From: Ustulina deusta
Lineage: Eukaryota > Ascomycota > Sordariomycetes > Xylariales > Xylariaceae
Reading direction: 5' to 3'
Assembly: GCA_023159155.1 (NCBI GenBank)
Contig: JAJNNX010000003.1
Location: 372,001-436,000, forward strand
DNA length: 64,000 bases
Positions 57,790-64,000 of the stretch are shown here, piece after piece; position 1 is the first letter of the stretch, and each line of letters opens with the position of its first letter. The notes beneath the pieces are model-generated. The model was not told the origin of the DNA and made no database searches. It worked only from the letters and a program-made list of their open reading frames with translations. The position numbers and the translations under genes are program-made.

Positions 57790-60106
57790 TCCTTACAACC
57801 CGCCGGCTTCAACAAGATGTGTGAGGGGTGATAGGGACTGGCGTTCGCCCTTCACGGTTGACGGGGGGTGGGCACGATAATGATACAAGAATATTCATTA
57901 AACGCGTTTGGACTGTCGGAGACGCGACTTCCAATTGCTACATGTAGCTTCCCGAGATCCCTAGGTACCTAGTGGGCAGTGTCAATGTACGGCTACCGTA
58001 CCTACCTAGTGTATGATCCGCTCTGGTGGGTAAGCTTACCTAAGGTCGGTACCTAATGCACTATGCACCATGCGCTTGCCCTCACCATGTACCTACCTAG
58101 GTTAAATACCTACCTGTATCTGCCAGGTACCTACAGGTAGGTACTATGTATCCAGTACCTAGTAAGATATTAATTCAATCACTCACCAAACCAATTTCTC
58201 AAGTCTCAATTTGAAGCAAACATGACTGGAGGATACTGTAAGTACCTACCTATGCAGCGCAAAAATCGATTTCTGCCCTTCGCATGAGAAGATATTAGAG
58301 TCGCATTCCGAATTGCTTACCCCACCTTCTAGCAATCACAGGCATGAAGAGGTGACGGACTACGTACTGACTTGTGTCACAATTTCGTCTGTATTACCTA
58401 ATAATGTTATTTTTAACCGTGGAGATGTTGCAACCCTGAGGTTTACACTAGTTCCCACAATCGGGTCTAGAAAGGCCATCCTCGCCTAAAGCCTCAGTAG
58501 TTTTACTGGTCTCTCAATGAGGGCTGTTCTAGCTTTGTCATCGAGTAATGCTGTTGTCCTATGTAGCTGTTGGAGGATAACCATCCCTGTTGTATACTTG
58601 AATACCTAATCTACTACTCTCGCACTTGTGCAACCTTTATGCTTATTAAAAAAAAAAAAAAAAAAATCTGTTGGAAGCTAACTAACTCCCTTGTACTTAG
58701 GTATGTACCTAAAAATCGATCTTCTCCCCTAGGTAAGTACCTAAGGCATGCAGGTTATCCCTTAGGTATACCTACCTAGGTATATTGAATTTCTTAATTT
58801 CTCTGTATTGGTGGCAAGAGCAACGCGTCTCCCTTATCGTCGATAAGACCTGTGCGAAGCTGGATGTATAGTATACTTGAAAAAGCTAGCAATATCAATG
58901 GATAAGCAAGTATAAATACACGTGGATATGGACATCGCACGAAGGACTTGGTCCCGACTCTTAAGAATTTTTTCTTGTTTTCCTTTTCCCACCACACCTA
59001 GTTCAAGTTGTATTACCTATCCGGCACTTGTTCAATAATTCCATCTTCACACGCCGCTCAGTTTCTCTTTCTGGATTGCCGGTTACAACTCACCAATTCT
59101 CGATCGCCATAACGTGCCAACCCCTCTTTGGCGATTTTTGATCGATTGTGTCTCTTTCTGCAAAGGCAAAGAAAGGTATGTGTGACGCAGATTCCCTCGC
59201 AACACTCCCTTGCCACCTATAATGTGAACCTTGACGTGCCCTCCTCCATACCTGCGGGGATGCAGAGACCCCTCAATGAACCCCACCATCCCGTCTCAGC
59301 ACCGTCTCTTTCTCTTCAGACTTCATCATCCGAACCAACTGGTAGGTACCACCTGCGCACATATCACAGTACACGCTTCGACTGGTACCTACAAGTCTGT
59401 AGGCGAGTCCATACCCCCCCACAGCACCTCGGTCCATGAAGACTATTCGTCGGGGAATATTCCAACCCTGCCGTGGGTATTCTCTGTCTGTACCTTGCAT
59501 CACTCCCCATTCCAGCCTACATCCCACCAATACAGCAGCCACAATACCTTACATCACACTACCACCTGCACTGCACGCTGCTACCTTGAGAAGTAAGTAC
59601 GCATAGTAGGTATACACGTTACCGGGTACAACACGTTACAGCCCACCTCGACGAACGCCCAAGGTTACCCAGGTATCACAGCACGCACCCGACATCCTCT
59701 CATGTATCTGTTGCCTTGCCATACCCTGCATCCTAGCCCCGGTTATTTGTCTCTTGCACGCTGAGCCTGATCTCGCCTGTCTCGCTTGTGTCTACTGACC
59801 TAAAGGAGCGCGCACTGCTCTCATTGGTCGGCTCGCGCAGGCCTGTGTGTGGTAGAGTTTTCATTTTCCCTCTCTCGGGTCCATCAGCGCAACCTTCATC
59901 AGCGTCTGTTGTCGTTTGCATCATCCGTTTTCAATTCCCTGCGAGTGTCATCTTGTCTCCTTCAATTTGACTTTTGCTTTTCAACCTACTGACGCCAAAG
60001 GCAATTCGTCCATCAGACTTAGCAATCCCCCAGCATTTCCTCTATTGAACCTAGTCCCCGATTTCGAAGACGACAGCTGCTGAGAGACCTCGATACTCTC
60101 CTCACC
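57790..60106. other. 2.3-kb region between divergent Sae2-like and CNBP genes
   Basis: TACCTAGGTA-type words are dense at 57960-58180 and 58690-58790, and a run of A occurs at 58647-58664. From about 59000 to 60106 the sequence is pyrimidine-rich and probably includes a long 5' leader, possibly spliced, of the CNBP gene. Open frames at 59128-59596 lack protein features. Confidence 0.5.
57960..58180. repeat. cluster of TACCTAGGTA-type palindromic words
   Basis: Words such as cctaggtacctag, gtacctacctag, cctacctaggtt and cctacaggtaggtac recur about once every 20 bases in this stretch. The same words reappear in other intergenic parts of the window (19484-19700, 21170-21190, 22750-22815, 58690-58790) but not in coding sequence. 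Confidence 0.65.
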
Positions 60107-61418
60107 ATGGATTTCCCCACTTCCACACGCTCATGCTTCACCTGTAAGTCTGAACACGTTGTACCCTCTCTGGCACTCGGTTTTCGAGGATACATTATCC
60201 CTCTGTTTCTGCGACGACATGCATATTCATTACCCCCTTCAACTACACACTATCATCATGTTCTTGTGATGGTCTCTTCCATACGTAGTCGGCGCATGGC
60301 GGTCGGTAATCGTGCAACCAATCGTTATATCATACCTGACCTAGCCAAGTCCGCTTCACCTGCAACTTTGCAACATGACCCTTTGCGCCTAGATGTGGCC
60401 CTTGGCCACGATTTTGCGCCAATCCGATATCCTCTTACCATCCTTACGGAACCCTGAGAGTTTCTCATTGCAGGAAGCTTCTCGGCCCGATCTTTCCTAA
60501 TCCTAACCCTGGTCTACTTTTGGTAGGGGTGTGTGTGTGATCTGACATATGATTTTCGTTGTTTAGGCGGCCAGAACACCCATCAGGTATGAAGAAAAGT
60601 GGCATAGAGGAGGCGCAGTGCTTCAGGACCGAGAGAAGGATTACTTAAGGGCAAGAAGTCGTACTGACAAAAGCTTCCCTCAGGCCCGCGACTGCCCTAA
60701 CCGTGGCGCTGCGAAGTGGTATGTTCTGGGGTCTCTTTTTTACAATGCCATGATTTTCGCTAATCATCTGTAGTTACAACTGTGGAAACGAGGGTCACCT
60801 TAGTAAGCCTCGCATCCTCCTCACTCGACCTCGGTTCATAGTCTAATGCGTCTTGTCTAGGCCGTGACTGTCCCGAGGGTCCCAAGGACAACAAGACTTG
60901 CTACCGGTGTGGCCAAGGCGGCCACATCAGCCGTGAGTGCCCCCAGGGCGGCGGCGGTCCAATTGGAGGTGGCCAGGGCGGATCCCAAGAGTGCTATAAG
61001 GTAGGTAGTTTTGCGGTCCTCACTACCACGCTATGCTGAATTAAAGGGGAATATTAGTGCGGTAAGGTCGGCCATATCGCTCGCAATTGCCCTGATGCCT
61101 ACGGCGGCAACTCCTATGGTGGTGGCTATGGGGGTGGTGGTGGCTACAGCGGAGGTCAAGGCAAGACTTGCTATTCTTGCGGCGGCTATGGACACATGTC
61201 TCGTAAGTGACCCTGCAATGCTAGAGAAGTTTAGCTTTAGTGCTCTAACAGTGACTTTAGGCGAGTGTGTGAACGGTAGCAAGTGCTACAACTGTGGTGA
61301 GAATGGCCACTTCTCTCGAGACTGCCCCAAGGAGTCTTCAGGCGGCGAGAAGATCTGCTACAAGTGCCAGCAGCCCGGACACATCCAATCGGCGTGCCCT
61401 AATGTCGCCACTAATTAA
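60107..61418 (+). CDS. CCHC zinc-knuckle nucleic acid-binding protein, CNBP/Gis2/Byr3 type
   Basis: Seven exons (60107-60143, 60567-60586, 60684-60718, 60774-60802, 60861-61000, 61058-61202, 61261-61418) give 187 residues. Seven CX2CX4HX4C knuckles are visible: [84 protein letters not shown] and [14 protein letters not shown]. This is the arrangement of yeast Gis2 and animal CNBP, which bind single-stranded RNA/DNA and associate with polysomes and stress granules. A Gly/Tyr-rich linker separates knuckles 4 and 5. Every intron but none of the others' flanks lies inside a knuckle or next to it, and all junctions restore a perfect knuckle, which fixes the exon model well. Intron 1 is long (423 bases), and exon 2 has only 20 bases. 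Confidence 0.95.
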
Positions 61419-62788
61419 GGGTGCTCTCTCGACGTTGGACGGAATTCCTATGGTGAAACAGAATGGCAACTCTTTTCAGCAGGCTCCTAGTACTCCGGGG
61501 ATTCCATAATCGCGTTCCGTACCTATCTGGCTACGGAGAGGAGTTGGACATGTCGATGACTAGGATGTTATCCCGTCCAGGCTCATTAAAAGTGGAGGAT
61601 GTTCATATTTCGCTTTGCATCAACGCCCAATACCCGTGTTTTCCCTCTTTTTGATCCGATCTGGCATTGGAATCCACTGCACAGCATGAAGGGCCAAATA
61701 TGAAAAACCCACTGGCATCTCGGCAAAAGCCTTTTCTTCTTCTTTCGGCCGAGAACAAAAGTGCTTCAATTCGGGAGTTAAGGTCGTTGATTTCGCACTC
61801 ATACAATGAAGGGTCGTTTTTACCCATATACAGACAGAAACGGTACTAGGCTCACTCGGTCACGAACGTCGTGTTGCCAGACTAGTAGCTTGGGTTGCAG
61901 CACTCGATAGGCCCATAGGTACTTGACCAATGCGATAGTAACTATGTGCAAGACCATATTACCAAAAATTAAAATTTTCGCTACCTTGACGTGAATCGTA
62001 ATTATAGATTGCCTACTCCCCGAAGCACTCTCCCACCTGCTTTGACGCTCCAGTTCAACCAAATCCGGACGCTCATGGCCGACGAAGAGCAACCCAGTTT
62101 TGATAGGTGTTCTGTCTGGGGCAATACCGCGCTCAAAAGATCAGGGTATGATATTTCTCTTAGTGTGTTATTCCCGTTGGACATAGTCTGTGGTTATTCG
62201 CGAGGAAACCGAAAGCAACCACACAGACTGGGCGTCAATAATCACACAGGGGGGTTGCTTTTCTGTGCTCTGGTATCGGAACGCCTTCCGCCAACTATTT
62301 TAATAGTAGTAGCTCATATACATCCCGACTCGATTTGACTAATTGATCAGAAAAAGGTAGGTGTGTATGTCCCCTGAAAGGAAAAGCGAGTGATTGATGC
62401 CCTACAGGATCTATCCTGAAGTTCGTCTATGTTCTATCAAGCCCCAAGAATCTATATGCTTCACCCCTAATCTAAAATGAGACGGTCTCATCGAACGCGT
62501 CGTTTGGGGTGTGTTGATACAAAAGGTGTTTCCTAGTTTTGCTCAACACAAGATGCCTATGATACTTACCCAGCCGGCCGGACACCTGACCTGTATAATG
62601 TACTATCTCATTGTCCCAATACCGGTATACGCCAACCAACTCAACATGGGCGAGGAACGAATCTACCAAATCGTTTATATGCAAAGCCATACACAACCCT
62701 CAAGGATAAAGAAAACAAATGAAGTATTAAGAAAGGTAGAAAGAAGGTGAGTTTCTCTGCCCAGAGTTCTGATCAGTTTTTGGTTTGC
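61419..62788. other. intergenic region between convergent genes
   Basis: This holds the 3' flanks of the CNBP gene (+) and the DDHD gene (-). Only short frames are present. A 13-base word that resembles part of fungal 5S rRNA (gccagactagtag, near 61876) is not supported by the surrounding sequence. Confidence 0.5.
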
Positions 62789-64000
62789 TCAACTGTATCG
62801 GCCCGGCTTGTTTTGTCGAGGCTGGTATGTTTTAGAGCGAGCATCGCGATTGCAGAGCAGCTGGGAACATAGGAAGTGGCTGATATCTTCATCCTGCCAG
62901 TAACTCATGTGTGAGGCGATGGTGTTCATCGGGTTGAAGTCAAGTGCGCTCCTGTTAGACAAATTAGCTTTAGAGAATAGGTGGCGCATAAGACTAATGA
63001 GGAACATATTCCAAGAGAAACCCGCCCCCGGTTACATATATCATAGGGCAAGGGTTGTCTAAGAAAGGGATCCCACTTACTCTTGGATAGCGTAATCGAT
63101 ACGCCCATTCCAATTGAGTGCTCGTACTTTTAATTCCTCCCTTCTGAGTTTTTGCGCTTTCAATTCCTCTGCAGCCCACGCTGCGTCTAGCTCTTGGCCT
63201 TCTTCAGCTCGGCTTGCGCTGTCCTTCTGCTCCTCCACACGCTTTTTCTGAAAGCGAGCGTAGAGTGTCTCCAAATCGTCGTCAATGAGGGTTAAGTCTC
63301 TTGCGATGTTGCCAGGCGTACCAGGGTCCGTGGAGCTGAGACGGGAGCTATTTTGACGCGCAAGTGCCTTTTTACGAGCATCTGTTTTCTCCGACTGCGC
63401 GGTAGCATTAGAGACCATAGTTCCAGAACTGGTGCTATGGGAGTGAGCCGCGGCCTGGCCTGTGTTGGATAAGGAGGAAGCATTTGCTGGAGGGTTTGAT
63501 GCGTTGAAGTTCGCTATGTCCGCGTTGGTGAGTCCTAAGCTACCCCTGAGGAGACTACTGGCAATGCCGGCGCTGAAGCTTGACCATAGGCCACTGACAC
63601 TCTGCCCTACCTTGACGCCAATTCCAGACAAGCCTTGAGGAGCCACCGCCCCAAATATGCCCCTTTTGGTGTATGGTAGAGCCTGCGGTTTCAAAGAAGA
63701 CATCGCTGACGAAACTAAAGGCTCTAAGCGATACGCGATGGGGTCCGATGGGTGGAAAATGTTGAAGAGTTGTGCAACTTTTGGTGAAGACACAGATAGG
63801 GGCAGGCCGGTAACTACTGAAACCCTCTGTCCTGAAGTGCTAGGAGTGGATAGGAACGGGTCTTCCATATATTCCTGACTGAGTGGGCTCTTCGAGGGTG
63901 CAGCGTTCGGTTGATGTCGGGCGGCGACCGTTCGCCCCTTAAGCATCTGAAACAAGCCGACAGGTGAACCGAGGCAGTAGAGATCTTCAACATTGAAGTC
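62789..64000 (-). CDS. DDHD-domain phospholipase (PA-PLA1-like), C-terminal part
   Basis: Two exons are visible (64000-63081 and 62951-62789), 360 codons; the gene continues beyond the window. DDHD proteins are intracellular phospholipases A1; the yeast relative is a mitochondrial-associated protein. The first visible residues DFNVEDLYCLGSPVGLFQML already lie downstream of the GxSxG nucleophile, which must be outside the window. FHPSDPIAYRLEPL (about 63730-63765), LNWNGRIDYAIQES across the last intron, and SHMSYWQDEDISHFL match conserved DDHD blocks and supply candidate metal-binding Asp and His residues. Between them lies an insert of about 180 residues rich in Ser/Ala/Asn and a charged coiled coil (DLETLYARFQKKRVEEQKD). 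The last intron (129 bases) is relatively long. Confidence 0.88.

Noticed and set aside
61860..61910. Possible 5S rRNA relic (gccagactagtagcttgggt)
   Set aside because: The match to fungal 5S rRNA is limited to about 20 bases; neither the 5' half nor the 3' end of the gene can be traced around it.

Overview
The window is nuclear DNA of a filamentous ascomycete (Pezizomycotina). The evidence is short GT-AG introns (about 50-130 bases, with CTAAC/CTAAT-like branch sites), fungal housekeeping proteins (MIC12, bL17m, Orm, Ubp3, Sae2/CtIP, Air-type and Gis2/CNBP-type zinc knuckles), and intergenic DNA full of the palindromic word TACCTAGGTA. A Sordariomycete is my best guess, from the MIC12 N-terminus and the TACCTAGGTA words, but this is inference. 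I saw no rRNA, tRNA, CRISPR array or intact transposon.

Layout. 0.8-11.7 kb is compact housekeeping: an R3H-SUZ RNA-binding protein (+), eIF3f (-), UTP25 (+), mitochondrial ribosomal protein bL17m (-) and MIC12 (+). 14.4-18.2 kb is one 1253-residue gene (-) whose N-terminal third looks like an H2B-like histone fold followed by an H2A-like one, with a long disordered tail carrying a repeated short motif. 18.2-33.6 kb is gene-poor; I support only a small cysteine-rich protein (25.9 kb, -) and a His/Arg-rich protein (28.3 kb, +). 33.6-37.0 kb holds a small monooxygenase-fold protein (+) facing an MFS transporter (-), with a duplicated repeat between them. 38.4-43.2 kb holds an Air1/2-like five-knuckle protein (-), an Orm sphingolipid regulator (+) and a secreted Ser/Thr-rich protein (+). 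43.2-51.5 kb is gene-poor and partly AT-rich, with two unrecognised genes (45.8 and 48.1 kb, both +) whose C-termini may be related. 51.5-64 kb returns to conserved genes: Ubp3/USP10-type deubiquitinase (-), Sae2/CtIP (-), seven-knuckle CNBP/Gis2 (+) and the 3' part of a DDHD-domain phospholipase (-) that runs off the window.

The conserved genes lean toward RNA and ribosome work (R3H-SUZ, eIF3f, UTP25, bL17m, Air, CNBP) and several end or begin in Arg-Gly-rich tails. There is no sign of a secondary-metabolite cluster; the monooxygenase and transporter may be a small accessory pair. All exon structures were built by eye from splice consensus and reading-frame continuity. The most unusual item is the histone-fold-doublet protein at 14.4-18.2 kb.
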